From positions 62,001 to 126,000 of the forward strand of contig QAYY01000014.1 in the NCBI GenBank assembly GCA_003054665.1: 64,000 nt of DNA, read 5' to 3'. Below, in pieces: positions 28,616 through 39,069 of this stretch. Within the stretch, counting starts at the first letter, position 1, and every line of letters begins with the position of its first letter. A program made the translations under genes and the position numbers. The stretch is from Opitutaceae bacterium EW11 (GTDB lineage: Bacteria; Verrucomicrobiota; Verrucomicrobiia; Opitutales; Opitutaceae). The notes below the pieces were generated by a model. The model made no database searches. It was given only the letters and a program-made list of their open reading frames with translations, and had not been told where the DNA came from.

Positions 28616-29647
28616 CTAGCGGTTCCTCGGCACGGTGCGAAGGCGGAAGTTGTCGGACTCTAGCTTCTGAATACGGAGCTCCTGTTCCGCAACGCGCTTG
28701 TCCTGCTCAATTAGGCGCAAGGTAAGTTCTTCAACTTTTGCGAGCAAGGTTGTCTGCATCTCACCAATACTGATCCCGCCAGCAGCCACTTCCTCTGCAC
28801 TCGGTACGCCTGGCAAGTGCTTCTCCTTCTTGATCAACTCTTCGACATTCGAAAGCGGCATCAGCGAATAGGTGTTCGCAAAAACGTAATCCGCCCATTT
28901 TGTGTCGACCACAATTGCTTCGGCTCGGATCCTACCATTTACCGTCAGCTTCGCTCCGGAGGACGTATCAGACGTACCTATACCAACTGCACCGGTAGCC
29001 GGGGCAACATAGATGGCTGGTTTCTGAAGCCCGTCGGGCGTCTGCTCACGCACGGCGAAGCCATTTAGCGTTCCTTTACCTTCCGGGTCCTCAATGGAGA
29101 GTTGCCATGCGTAAGACACGTTCTGGTTGTAAAGCGTCATATAGCTGCGCGCCGTGTTTTTCCCATCGAGTGCACCACCGGGATTTATGAATAACCGCGG
29201 TTTTGCCAAACCGTCTTCTCGCGACGGATCTGTGGCGCATAGCGCGAACCCGTTGCTGACTCCCGTGCCATTCTCATCCTGGAGCGAAAGCTCCCAGCCA
29301 AAGAACGGATTCTGATTATCAATCCGAATGAAGCTACGCTGCCAGTAGTCTCCGAATACTCCCCCAGGTGAGAAACGCGCAATCATCCCATCCCAAGAGC
29401 TAAGTCCGACGTGAAACGGAGCAAGGGGAACCTGCACTCCGATCCCCAGCCAATCGTTCAGCCTCTTTAACGTCACCTCCCCATAGCCCTGCTCCCAGGC
29501 GAACGGATTCGCTGAATCAACATACTCTCGCGTGGCTGAGTCTTGAGGAGTTGCGGCTGCCGCTTGGGAGATAGATCCCCCGAGCAAGGCGGCGCACAGA
29601 ATACCTAAACTGAGAATGCACGTTTGAAGCCGGTTAATATGGCACAT
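28616..29647 (-). CDS. secreted protein with C-terminal coiled coil (tail-fibre-like)
   Basis: A 343-residue protein with a signal peptide (CILSLGILCAALLGGSISQAAA). The middle has repeated beta-type modules: paired FFGWELSLQDENGTG and YAWQLSIEDPEGKGT segments, each followed by NGFA. The end, from NTYSLMPLSNVEELIKKEKHLPG to a long helix ending near RIQKLESDN, resembles the trimeric coiled-coil ends of fibre-like surface proteins. It probably forms a trimeric surface fibre or adhesin. It stands upstream of the Rhs gene on the same strand and shares the 38-base upstream element with it, so the two are likely expressed together. Confidence 0.7.
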   Translation of the reverse strand: MCHINRLQTCILSLGILCAALLGGSISQAAAATPQDSATREYVDSANPFAWEQGYGEVTLKRLNDWLGIGVQVPLAPFHVGLSSWDGMIARFSPGGVFGDYWQRSFIRIDNQNPFFGWELSLQDENGTGVSNGFALCATDPSREDGLAKPRLFINPGGALDGKNTARSYMTLYNQNVSYAWQLSIEDPEGKGTLNGFAVREQTPDGLQKPAIYVAPATGAVGIGTSDTSSGAKLTVNGRIRAEAIVVDTKWADYVFANTYSLMPLSNVEELIKKEKHLPGVPSAEEVAAGGISIGEMQTTLLAKVEELTLRLIEQDKRVAEQELRIQKLESDNFRLRTVPRNR

Positions 29648-29730
29648 GGTTTCGTCTGGATAAGAGGCTGCGTTTCATCCTCGCCTCCACACGACCAATG
29701 CAAATCCACGGACGTAGAACCGCGAATCAC

Positions 29731-29768
29731 GCCTCCGGCCATTTACAGAAGAAAAGCTGAAACTGGAA
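29731..29768 (-). promoter_or_regulatory. 38-base upstream element, copy 2 (fibre-like gene)
   Basis: It lies 84-121 bases upstream of the gene at 29647 and differs from copy 1 at only four positions. The CAGTGTC(A/C)AAAC piece just beyond it is also shared, although at a different spacing. Such conservation between otherwise unrelated genes points to common control. Confidence 0.6.
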
Positions 29769-30580
29769 AGTCAGTGTCCAAACCGCTTCTACCGTGGCCT
29801 GTCAATAGGCAATCATGAGCGTGCGTTTCCTGATTCTCTATTGCCGCCGGGACGCATTTCAAAGAAATGCGCACCAGCGCTCAGAGCGAACACCTATGGT
29901 ATTTGCTATCTCGCTACGGTGCTTTTTACGTTCTGTCTCGCTAAGATCTACAGCATCTTCCTGGCCCCATAATAGTCGTTTCCCCTACAGCAGAAATTCT
30001 GACTTCACCGATTCTACTCGACCGCATGGCTGGCGACAGTAGCCGCTCACGACTAGTCGCTGCAGACCAAACACCTGCCCCCTGCGAGTCGGATGGCGGT
30101 GTTTGCGTATAGTCAACACAAGCGCGCGCCCCGCGGAAAGCTCTGCCGGGCGCTCGAACCTTTCAGCGTTTGGCCCCCGTCAGGTCGGGCACGATGATCT
30201 TCAGCTCGATACTCTGCTGCTCAAGTTGCTTCGATCACTTCTGCCCAATCGACCGCAGTATGCCGGCAGAGACAAAACGTGCCGCTGGGAATCGTTCGGA
30301 TTCGATTGGACCATCCCGGAGTCCGTCAAGATCCGCAGGGCGGTCGCTAGAGCCGGTGCTTGAGAAGTGAACTCGAGGCATATTTCCGTGCAACTCCCCC
30401 CGTTCAAGTCGCAGCACCGTCCGGCGGCCCCCAGATCTGAGGGCTCCTTACAAGGCTCCCACAAGATTGTGTCGTTCTCTTGTTTGTTATGTGCGTACGC
30501 GCAGAAATCGGTGCACTGCTCTGATGCCGACGGGGCTTTGCTTGAAGTTGTCCACGCGAACACTGGGCGAGGCTTTGCAG
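29769..30580. other. non-coding stretch
   Basis: About 800 bases. A minus-strand frame near 30150-30420 reads partly like a coiled-coil tail (QLEQQSIELKIIVPDL) but has an internal stop and no clear start. It may be a decayed relative of the fibre-like gene. Nothing else can be supported. Confidence 0.35.
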
Positions 30581-31453
30581 TTACAGCTCCTTGTTTACCT
30601 CAAGTTCTATTCTGTCCTGAACGGCGACGGGCAACCCTGAGAAGAAATTAAGCCCTGTCCGCCTCTCTACCTCACGAATAGAAACCGCGAACTCCTTTGG
30701 TTTGTGCCCTGATGCGTGCTCTTGCGGCATGATGTAAGCGACGGCATGAACTGCTCCAGCCGAGTCTCTTGCGACGACTATCTTGAAGCAGGCGACCGGG
30801 ATGCAAATCTGCTTAACGCCATATCGCATGGCCGGGTTCACCGGTTCATCAGGAGCATTAGTGTAGACTGGTCCCGCAATTGTCCAAAGATCGTGGTAGG
30901 TAGTTACCCAGTCTGTCCTCTCCTCAGTTTCAACGCTCTTCCACGGTCCCGCATTCAAACCGTGCCTCTGCGGAACCATGTTCGTCATCAGGAATGTGGA
31001 TCTTTGGCCATCGGACCCGAAAAACTGACCAATCGTTTCGTTACACGCCATATGGCCTACATCATAGCCGGGCGGATAGTCTTTCGAGGAGACGAGCGAA
31101 GTGCTACGCTCATCGGTTCTGTACGGTGGCCTTTTGCTTCCCGGATCCCAGATCGGTACGCCTGAAATGTGGTACGCAACCCAAGCAGGGTTTTTGAAGG
31201 TCTCGTCGTAAGCGCTCTCGTAGCCAACGCTCACAAGTACTGTCCAGGAGTTAGGATACCCGTTGGCGACCGGCGCATCAGCGAAAACATATTGCGCCGA
31301 ACCGACAGTGGCACTTCCGGGGAGACTCCTAAGTGTTTGCCTCGTCTGGTCCTGTGGCGCGACTGGACGAGAAACGCAGCTGCTGAGCGCAAGCGCACCT
31401 AGCACCGCAACGACTGGCAGTAGAGGAAACAGAACCCTTTTCGCCATGTTCAT
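30581..31453 (-). CDS. lipoprotein DNA/RNA non-specific endonuclease (NUC family)
   Basis: A 290-residue protein with a lipoprotein signal (LALSSC, Cys26) that would anchor it in a membrane facing away from the cytoplasm. The nuclease part has DVGHMACNE around His134, in place of the usual DRGH box, and FLMTNMVPQRHGLNAGPWKSVE around 154-175, where Asn167 should bind the metal ion. These are the core motifs of beta-beta-alpha metal nucleases, which cut DNA and RNA without sequence preference. Val in place of Arg in DRGH is a tolerated change. It may serve nucleotide scavenging or degrade incoming DNA. It is a single gene, oriented like the fibre and Rhs genes but with a long gap. Confidence 0.82.
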   Translation of the reverse strand: MNMAKRVLFPLLPVVAVLGALALSSCVSRPVAPQDQTRQTLRSLPGSATVGSAQYVFADAPVANGYPNSWTVLVSVGYESAYDETFKNPAWVAYHISGVPIWDPGSKRPPYRTDERSTSLVSSKDYPPGYDVGHMACNETIGQFFGSDGQRSTFLMTNMVPQRHGLNAGPWKSVETEERTDWVTTYHDLWTIAGPVYTNAPDEPVNPAMRYGVKQICIPVACFKIVVARDSAGAVHAVAYIMPQEHASGHKPKEFAVSIREVERRTGLNFFSGLPVAVQDRIELEVNKEL

Positions 31454-31699
31454 CTGTTCCTACATACGAAAACCGGGTTCGATGTGACGAGCCAGCGGAA
31501 ACGTCCGAACCTCATCCCGATTCCAACATGCGTGGCGCTCATGAGCGATTACGTCGATCGTGGTTCGCAGACTTTCTGCCGAAGAGACTCAGAAAACCTG
31601 ACTCGACGAAGCCATGCCCTGTTCGTTGAGGGCTCTGCAGGCTTCGGATGCTAAGAAAATATTCATTGACCCTGTTCTATTGTCTCAATCCTAGAGTAC

Positions 31700-32320
31700 A
31701 TGCCGGTGCGTCGCCTTATTGCGCCCAATTTTGAGAAACGAGTTATCATCCCGTCGGAGGGAGAGTCGCCCGTGGAATACCTCGAATACCCGGAGCTGCC
31801 TGCAAACGGCCCGGTATACGCGTCGAAACAGCACTTCGTTTCGTCACTGGCGGACGGACAGGTGGTCGGGATTCGGCATCTGCGTCACTACGAGGTTTTC
31901 TTCAAGCTCTTCCAACGCCACTGCGAACGCCACGGCTTGAATCAGACGATCACTCGCCGGCAGGTAGCCCCGGACCTCTGGTTCCTGATCCCTCGCACGC
32001 AGTCCGGCAACAAGCCCGGCATCATGCTGCGCAGCGGATGGCGCCATCGTGGCCGGTACAGGTTCCTCGCGGAAGCACTCCAGAGAGGTGAATCCGTGGA
32101 GCTCGAGAGTCCAGTGGAGGCGCGAAAGGTTCGGCGAGCGTGGATGTACTATTTTCGCTCGGAATCACGCTCCGGCCGAGAGTGTGTGATCGAGCTTCGT
32201 CGCAAGAACACCTTCCAGCTCGCAGTTCGAACCGCGCTGCGCAAAGACGCTGCCATCCGTTCACGCCCCCATCCTCGCCGTGATCTTCCCCAAGGGGGCG
32301 GGCCCGTTGCTGCGTCTTAA
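31700..32320 (+). CDS. hypothetical basic protein
   Basis: A 206-residue basic protein starting at ATG 31700. The first part contains VEYLEYPELPANG and a region around residues 55-110 with HYEVFFKLFQRHCERHG; the rest is rich in arginine and could bind nucleic acid. The last 20 residues are of low complexity and may be read-through of a lost stop. I know no family. It stands alone at the left side of the genes belonging to the Tn7-like element and might be the first cargo gene. Confidence 0.5.
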   Translation: MPVRRLIAPNFEKRVIIPSEGESPVEYLEYPELPANGPVYASKQHFVSSLADGQVVGIRHLRHYEVFFKLFQRHCERHGLNQTITRRQVAPDLWFLIPRTQSGNKPGIMLRSGWRHRGRYRFLAEALQRGESVELESPVEARKVRRAWMYYFRSESRSGRECVIELRRKNTFQLAVRTALRKDAAIRSRPHPRRDLPQGGGPVAAS

Positions 32321-33037
32321 CGATCTGCCCAGTGCAGTGGGTAACACTGCTCCCTGAAATCGAAGAGCACTCACGTTCAGATGAGCGGGGGGCCGGCGGT
32401 GAACACCACGTACGGTGCTTCCCGCTGGACCATGGTCGCCGGTAGTAACGTGCAGGGACTGTACGTCGCGCAAAAAGTGGCTGGCCATCGGTGTTCTGAT
32501 CGCAGAACGGGGGCGCAATATCTCCCGGATTTGTATGCAGATTCCAATGACCAGGAATCGGAAACAGCTAAGCCTGGACGGCAGGTCAGAACGTCCGGTG
32601 CGGAGCACCTCTGCTGCCGGGGTAGCTGAAAGGCCCAGGCTGACGGGGAAGCGCGGGCGCTGCGAGCCCTAGGAGCTGCGGGGAACGTGCGAATGGTCGC
32701 ACAAACGCGATCGCTGTGCCGCTGAGAAGCTCTAACTAAAGTGACCGCGAGCAGATACGGACTCGGCGATATTGGGCGATCGAAGGTCCCGGTGGTTTCA
32801 CGAGGAAGTCGCTCGTTCTCAATGATGCGAAAGCGAAGCAACGTTCGAACATGCGCAGCCCAACAGTGGAGAGGCATCCTTCTTGGAGGCGGTGGTTGTC
32901 GCGGAAGATCGCACAGCTCGACCAATCCCTCTAGTGCCAGCGTAAGCGCCAGCCTTACGCGTATTGTTAATGATCGCGTTCATTGCACGGATTCGGCCAG
33001 TTAAAAAAGCCTCCTTCTTTGTAAGCATCATAGCGTA
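32321..33037. other. non-coding stretch
   Basis: About 700 bases with frames on both strands of poor codon use and composition (many Arg, Ser and Pro), so I do not call a gene. No repeats with other parts of the window were seen. Confidence 0.35.
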
Positions 33038-33060
33038 GCAATGTTGCTCGTTAGCATTGC
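33038..33060. repeat. inverted repeat upstream of HTH gene
   Basis: GCAATG and CATTGC are separated by 11 bases and lie 57 bases before the HTH gene at 33117. This fits a self-control operator, though short arms also arise by chance. Confidence 0.3.
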
Positions 33061-33116
33061 GCCTAGCTCCTTGGCTTGCGCCAGATAGAATCTCGTGCGT
33101 TTTTAGCTGCACTACC

Positions 33117-33398
33117 ATGAGCCACTCGATTGATCGGGGGAAAATTCTCGCACGTTTGGCCAGTCAACCACCGGGGAAAAAGCTTTCACTGGCCGCTCAA
33201 ACGGTGGCTGAACATCGGAGCCTCATCCGCCGTGCGATTCGGCGCGGACACTCGCTGGACACCCTTGCCAAGGCACTTCAGTTGCCAAAAAGATCGCTCC
33301 AACGGCACTTGAATTTGGCCGGCCTGTTTTTCCGCAAACCTCGGAGAAATCGCGGGGTGGTCATTCGGCCGTACAAAATGCGGAAGAATAGCCGATAA
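33117..33398 (+). CDS. small helix-turn-helix protein
   Basis: The ATG at 33117 gives a 93-residue basic protein. A helix-turn-helix is seen in IRRGHSLDTLAKALQLPKRSLQRHLNLAG, and the end (FFRKPRRNRG) is strongly basic. Similar small proteins bind DNA in plasmids and integrating elements. It is followed 53 bases later by a tyrosine recombinase in the same direction, so it may regulate that gene or act as a directionality factor. Confidence 0.6.
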   Translation: MSHSIDRGKILARLASQPPGKKLSLAAQTVAEHRSLIRRAIRRGHSLDTLAKALQLPKRSLQRHLNLAGLFFRKPRRNRGVVIRPYKMRKNSR

Positions 33399-33451
33399 AT
33401 TCGAGGAAGTTTCTGGGGAAACCGGCCTGCGTTCCGTTTACGCCTCATAAC

Positions 33452-34480
33452 ATGACTTATGCGGCCCTAAGCTTGCCGCGCGGATTTTCCCAAAATAGTG
33501 GGAGGACCGTGAAACCGGCCCTCGCCCCTCCCGCCTCTCCTCCCCCGGCCGCTTTAGGCCTCGACGCTCCCCTGCCCCCGGTCATCGCCCGCGCCGGTCC
33601 CAAAGCCCGGTCCCGCTTTGTCGAATTCTTTGCCGCCCATATCCGAAACCCGAATACGCGCGAAGCCTACGCCCGGGCTCTCGCCCGCTTTTTCCACTGG
33701 GCCGAAACCCGGGGCCTAAAACTTCGGCAGCTTAAGCCGGTCGTCATCGCCGCCTACGTGGAAGAACTGGGCCGCGAACTTTCGCCCCCCAGCGTCAAAC
33801 AGCACCTCGCGGCCATTCGGGTCCTGTGCGACTTTTTTGTCCTAGGACAGGTCCTCCCCTGGAACCCCGCGGCCTCCGTTCGGGGCCCCAAGTACGTTGT
33901 GAAGCGCGGAAAAACGCCGGTTCTCACCCGCGCTGAGACTCGCAAGCTCCTCGATTCCATTCCCGTCGATACCGTGATCGGGCTTCGCGATCGCGCTTTG
34001 ATCGGGGTTCTCCTCTTTGGCTTCGCGAGGATTTCGGCTGCTGTCGGAGCGCAGGTATGCGACTATCGACCCGAACGGCGTGTCGTCCGGCTTTTGGAAA
34101 AAGGCGGAAAACCCCGCGAGGTACCGGTCCACCGGGATTTGGCGGGGTATCTGGACCCGTACCTCGAGGCGGCGAAGCTCGTTGGGAGCTCCCCTCTTTT
34201 CCCGAGCGTGGCCGGGAAGACAGGGAAATTCACGGACCACGCCATGACCCGCGGCGACGCGCTTCGCATGGTCAAGCGACGCGCGAGCGCGGTCGGGCTC
34301 TCGCTGGAGATTTCCTGCCACTCCTTCCGCGGCACGGGGATCACCGCGTACCTCGCGGCCGGCGGCACTATCGAAAGAGCCCAAGCCATGGCCGGGCACG
34401 AATCGCCGCAGACCACCAAGCTCTACGACCGCACGACGGACGAACTAACGCCGGAAGAATTGGAGCGGGTTCACTTCTGA
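33452..34480 (+). CDS. tyrosine recombinase (second)
   Basis: A 342-residue site-specific recombinase. It has a Pro/Ala-rich N-terminal lead, a core-binding domain (about 50-145) and a complete active site: Arg193 in FARIS, Lys near 217-220, His290 and Arg293 in CHSFRG, His316 in AGHES and Tyr325 in TKLYDRT. It resembles XerC/D-like and integron-type recombinases more than phage integrases. Its place among Tn7-like cargo suggests a nested element or a resolvase for cointegrates. It ends convergently with the LuxR-type gene. Confidence 0.85.
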   Translation: MTYAALSLPRGFSQNSGRTVKPALAPPASPPPAALGLDAPLPPVIARAGPKARSRFVEFFAAHIRNPNTREAYARALARFFHWAETRGLKLRQLKPVVIAAYVEELGRELSPPSVKQHLAAIRVLCDFFVLGQVLPWNPAASVRGPKYVVKRGKTPVLTRAETRKLLDSIPVDTVIGLRDRALIGVLLFGFARISAAVGAQVCDYRPERRVVRLLEKGGKPREVPVHRDLAGYLDPYLEAAKLVGSSPLFPSVAGKTGKFTDHAMTRGDALRMVKRRASAVGLSLEISCHSFRGTGITAYLAAGGTIERAQAMAGHESPQTTKLYDRTTDELTPEELERVHF

Positions 34481-34516
34481 GCGCGATCGCCAGCAACACT
34501 CCCACCAGAAGGTGCC

Positions 34517-35170
34517 CTACGCTGCGTCCGAAGGCCTCAGAATTGCGACCAGCTGGGTCCGTGAGGAGACCGATAACTTGGAGTAGATCGCCCCGAGCTG
34601 GGACTTGACCGTGGTGACGCTTTTGCCGAGCGCGGCCGCGACCTCGCTGTTGCGGAGCCCCTCGGCTACAAGTTTCGCGACCCGCCGCTCTGCTAGGGTA
34701 AGAAGGGCCAGCTGCTCTTTGCGCCCCGCGCGTACGCTATCCTTCAGCGTGTCCTGAAAGAGAACGCAGAAGATAGCGCAGCGGCGATCTCGGGGACTGC
34801 GGTCCAGCGCTACCACGGCCGTAAGCCCCGGCTCGTCCGGATGTCGCAGCAAAATTCGCCCGCCGAAACTGGGCCGAGCCGCCTTAGTGCCGGGGCGGCG
34901 CACTCCCTCCCGGAGTCGCTCGCATGCGGAGATGATTTCCGGAGGAACGGCGGTCGCGTTTAGCCGAGCTTTCGTTACGGCGCGGCCCGTATTCCAACGG
35001 CTAAGGAGGTCGATGCCCTCCCGATTACAGAAGAGGACCCGGCCGTGCGCATCCAGCGCAGCGCCTCCGATGGGCATCGAGTGGCAGAGCTGCTCCACCG
35101 CGAGCCTCCGCAGCCCATCGTCCGGGGGACGCCGCGTCGCGGCCGAAAAACGATAGGTTCGGGGCTTCAT
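34517..35170 (-). CDS. PAS-like / LuxR-type transcription regulator
   Basis: A 217-residue protein. The first half has a PAS-like fold (MPIGGAALDAHGRVLFCNREGIDLL), the second a LuxR-type helix-turn-helix (LTLAERRVAKLVAEGLRNSEVAAALGKS, then VTTVKSQLGAIYSKL). It probably senses a small molecule or partner protein and binds DNA as a dimer. It is divergent from the XRE gene; two GTGTCA-type palindromes lie between them, the first only seven bases before this start codon. A relative with the same layout is at 40856. Confidence 0.8.
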   Translation of the reverse strand: MKPRTYRFSAATRRPPDDGLRRLAVEQLCHSMPIGGAALDAHGRVLFCNREGIDLLSRWNTGRAVTKARLNATAVPPEIISACERLREGVRRPGTKAARPSFGGRILLRHPDEPGLTAVVALDRSPRDRRCAIFCVLFQDTLKDSVRAGRKEQLALLTLAERRVAKLVAEGLRNSEVAAALGKSVTTVKSQLGAIYSKLSVSSRTQLVAILRPSDAA

Positions 35171-35177
35171 GAAAGTG

Positions 35178-35192
35178 GTGTCAGTCTGACAC
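35178..35192. promoter_or_regulatory. operator GTGTCAGTCTGACAC
   Basis: A perfect palindrome with three-base centre in the LuxR/XRE divergent promoter. It matches the site upstream of tnsA at 41534 in every arm base. It is likely bound by the XRE or the LuxR-type protein encoded beside it. Confidence 0.65.
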
Positions 35193-35222
35193 CCTGGGAG
35201 CCTTAGGTTTCGCTAGGCTGGG

Positions 35223-35237
35223 GTGTCAACCAGACAC
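35223..35237. promoter_or_regulatory. operator GTGTCAACCAGACAC
   Basis: Second copy of the palindrome, with one mismatch in the arm, 45 bases from the first and directly before the TTG start of the XRE gene. Binding here would block transcription or ribosome access. Confidence 0.6.
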
Positions 35238-35241
35238 CCTT

Positions 35242-35511
35242 TTGAAACGAGCTGCACAACGAGGCCATAACATCCTGGGCCGGCGCATCCGGGAAGCGCG
35301 CCTGCACCACCGCGCGGGGATGACGCAGGCCGATCTCGCTGCTCGGCTCACGGTGCGAGGGGTTGTGCTGGATCGGGCGTCGATTACCCGCGTTGAGAAT
35401 GGGAAGCGCTACCTGCGCGACTACGAGATTCGCGCGATCGCCTCCGTGCTTCGGGTTTCGGTGGCGTGGCTCTTCCGAGAAACGACCGACCCCAAGCCCG
35501 TGCGGCGCTAG
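35242..35511 (+). CDS. XRE-family helix-turn-helix regulator, copy 1
   Basis: An 89-residue Cro/CI-type protein: LGRRIREARLHHRAGMTQADLAARL, then RASITRVENGKRYLRDYEIRAIASVL, as in XRE repressors. The TTG start at 35242 is supported by the second copy at 51811, which has GTG at the same place. A 15-base palindrome precedes the start, so it likely represses itself. It is followed by two genes of unknown role, and the block of about 510 bases is repeated at 51812. Confidence 0.82.
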   Translation: MKRAAQRGHNILGRRIREARLHHRAGMTQADLAARLTVRGVVLDRASITRVENGKRYLRDYEIRAIASVLRVSVAWLFRETTDPKPVRR

Positions 35512-35573
35512 GCTCGGCGATTTCCCACCTTTGGCGGATTCCCGGGGAGCGCGGGTCTGGTATCGTGGGATCG

Positions 35574-35927
35574 ATGAGCCAAAGCTCCTCGAATCCACCG
35601 CCTAACGACGCCACCTCGCCAGCTGCCCGACTGGAGCAGCACTTACGGTCAAAGTCGTGCATCGCGTACGAAGAGAACCTGAAGGATCGTGAGTATCCCT
35701 TCGTGACCTGCTCCATTTATGGAGCGCCGAAGACGAACGAACTCTTTGTTCGCCTTACGAATGGGCAGATTAGTTTCGTCGACGTGACGCAGTCCCCACT
35801 CCTCTACCCCGCCATGGCCGACAGGATTTTCGGCATGGACGTCGCCGATTCCCAGGTCGCGTTTGGACTTGCGGAGAAGCTTTGGGAAAAACACCGCGAT
35901 GAGTTGCTTGGGGCCCCGCAGCCATGA
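35574..35927 (+). CDS. hypothetical protein downstream of XRE, copy 1
   Basis: A 117-residue protein starting at ATG 35574; a longer frame from 35466 overlaps the XRE gene and is unlikely. It has a polar N-terminal lead (SQSSSNPPPNDATS) and then a mixed domain with VTCSIYGAPKTNELFVRL strands and a C-terminal helix. I know no family. The first 60 residues recur in the truncated copy at 52142. The stop overlaps the next start (ATGA), so the three genes probably form one operon with the XRE gene. Confidence 0.6.
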   Translation: MSQSSSNPPPNDATSPAARLEQHLRSKSCIAYEENLKDREYPFVTCSIYGAPKTNELFVRLTNGQISFVDVTQSPLLYPAMADRIFGMDVADSQVAFGLAEKLWEKHRDELLGAPQP

Positions 35928-36331
35928 GGCGAACGCGAACTGATAAGCGGCAGCTCCAGGAAAGCTGCGCGTGGCTCCGAGTGCACTGGAACCCCACGAA
36001 CTTGGACGTCCCGGAGCATCTCCGTGAGCAATGGATGTACGAAGCCGACGGCGACCACGCGAACCCCGAAGGTTTTCAGCTAGCCGTGTTCACGTTCGGG
36101 TTCATGCAGCACGACGTAGTCTCAAACCAGGTTCCTGCGGGCGAAAAACGCTCCTACTCCGGGAATCGCCTGCTAGCGCTCTTCTCACGCTGGCAGCTCA
36201 AGCTCGCTTTGGCGGAGGTTCACTCGAGGACACACCTGCGTACTAAACCTCTCCCGCTATTTGATTTTGCGGACGATGAGCAGGTCGAAGTTTGGCCCGA
36301 AGGCGACCCTGCAACGGACCCATGCGGTTAG
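35924..36331 (+). CDS. hypothetical 135-residue protein
   Basis: It is coupled to the gene before by an ATGA overlap. The start is basic (MRRTRTDKRQLQ), the middle is aromatic (LAVFTFGFMQHDVVSNQVP) and the end acidic (DFADDEQVEVWPEGD). No family is recognised. The tight spacing suggests it works with its neighbour, perhaps as a complex under XRE control. Confidence 0.55.
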   Translation: MRRTRTDKRQLQESCAWLRVHWNPTNLDVPEHLREQWMYEADGDHANPEGFQLAVFTFGFMQHDVVSNQVPAGEKRSYSGNRLLALFSRWQLKLALAEVHSRTHLRTKPLPLFDFADDEQVEVWPEGDPATDPCG

Positions 36332-36604
36332 CCACAGAGCGCCCCAACAGATGAGGCTGCCTAGACGAGGCTCAACCGTCGTACTCCGAAAGGTCGTGCA
36401 GAAGTCGCCCGCAGCTTCTGCACGGCTGTGAGTTGGATATGAAGTCGAGGGGATTCTCGCGGCATCCATCCGGGTCGGCGTCCCCCTCGTCGTCTGGCGG
36501 CAGCGGAAAAACGACGTCCAATGCCCAGGGGTTTTCGTTTCCTCCAAAATCGTCCGCGTAGACCCGGGCCGCATCGTTACGGAGAATTCTATCTATACGA
36601 TCAA

Positions 36605-37324
36605 ATGAAGATCCTTGCGATTGGAGATATTCACCAGGCTCCGAACCTCGACGAAATTGAAGCGACGATCACCCAGGTCGCGCCTGACCAGACTGTGTTC
36701 CTGGGGGACTATTTCGATCAGTGGTTTGATACGCCGAACGACGCTGCCCGCACGGCTAAATGGCTTAAGTGGAGCCTGGATCAGCCGAACCGTGTTCACC
36801 TTTGGGGGAATCACGACTTGCCATACGCCCTCCTCGGACGTTGCCCGGGCTGGACTCAGGAAAAACAGGCTGCCGTACAAGAGGTCATTCCAACCGACGG
36901 ATGGGGCCGGCTAAGGCTTTGGCATTTTCTTGAAGGGTGGCTCTTCACCCACGCAGGTCTGAGCAAATCGGTGTGCCCTCGGATTGCGCGCCCGAGTAGC
37001 CTAGTGCCGATGCTTCGGCGAGAAGAAGAGCTCGCCTGGAAACAGCTCAAAAGGGGCGAGTCGCACTGGATTTGGAGCGCGAGCGCGATCCGCAGTGGCA
37101 ACGCCAAGGTGGGCGGTATCCTATGGTGTGATTTGGCCGAATTTACGTCGCTGAATGGGATCAACCAAGTGTTTGGGCACACCCCATTACGCACGCTGGC
37201 CCGCATGCCTGGACCCAAGTGCGTGAATTGGTGCATCGACGTGGCGACTCGCGAAGGGGTTTCTGAGGCTCTAGTCATTGATGGTAACGAAGGCTTCCCT
37301 GTGCGAATCGGGCAGCGTGACTGA
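36605..37324 (+). CDS. calcineurin-like metallophosphoesterase
   Basis: A 239-residue protein beginning MKILAIGDIHQ; the ATG at 36605 is chosen because the first motif follows at once. Metal ligands are GDIH (7-10), GDYFD (34-38), GNHD (68-71), His116 in THAG and a later FGHTP. This is the complete set for a two-metal phosphoesterase. The fold is shared by protein phosphatases, cyclic-nucleotide esterases and RNA or DNA phosphatases, so the substrate is open. The gene is 270 bases from its neighbours and close to an IS110 gene. It is likely cargo of the Tn7-like element. Confidence 0.82.
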   Translation: MKILAIGDIHQAPNLDEIEATITQVAPDQTVFLGDYFDQWFDTPNDAARTAKWLKWSLDQPNRVHLWGNHDLPYALLGRCPGWTQEKQAAVQEVIPTDGWGRLRLWHFLEGWLFTHAGLSKSVCPRIARPSSLVPMLRREEELAWKQLKRGESHWIWSASAIRSGNAKVGGILWCDLAEFTSLNGINQVFGHTPLRTLARMPGPKCVNWCIDVATREGVSEALVIDGNEGFPVRIGQRD

Positions 37325-38799
<1,475 letters not shown>

Positions 38800-39069
38800 C
38801 ACATAGCGGCGTGCGCCGTTCTCGTTTGTCAGTGTAATCGACCTGGACGGTCGACAATGGATCGCTCCAATCCTGGATCCCGCGGCCAAACTCAACCGTA
38901 ACTCGTCCCTCGGAAAGTCGTTGCGCATCCAGTAGTGGGAGATCCTGCTGCTGATCGTCGCGTTGCGAGCTGGTCTCACCGGAGTAATCGGCAAGGTCGC
39001 CAGCAGTGGATGGGTCTCACCTTCCGCCACCGTCGCGCTGCTCGGTCTTCGTGAAGAGCGTTTAGCCAT
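38800..39069 (-). pseudogene. frameshifted gene fragment beside IS110
   Basis: A minus-strand gene start with a strong ribosome site (GGAGGG) before ATG 39069: MAKRSSRRPSSATVAEG. After about 26 codons the good reading moves to another frame, as if one base were lost in ACCTTGCC, and continues as DYSGETSSQRDDQQQDLPLL and VTVEFGRGIQDWSDPL until the IS110 boundary. The gene is therefore broken twice, by a frameshift and by truncation. Its family is not known. From 39073 to 39897 no gene can be supported. Confidence 0.5.

Noticed and set aside
32377-32925. Minus-strand 182-residue ORF
   Set aside because: Poor composition, no ribosome site and no recognisable motif.
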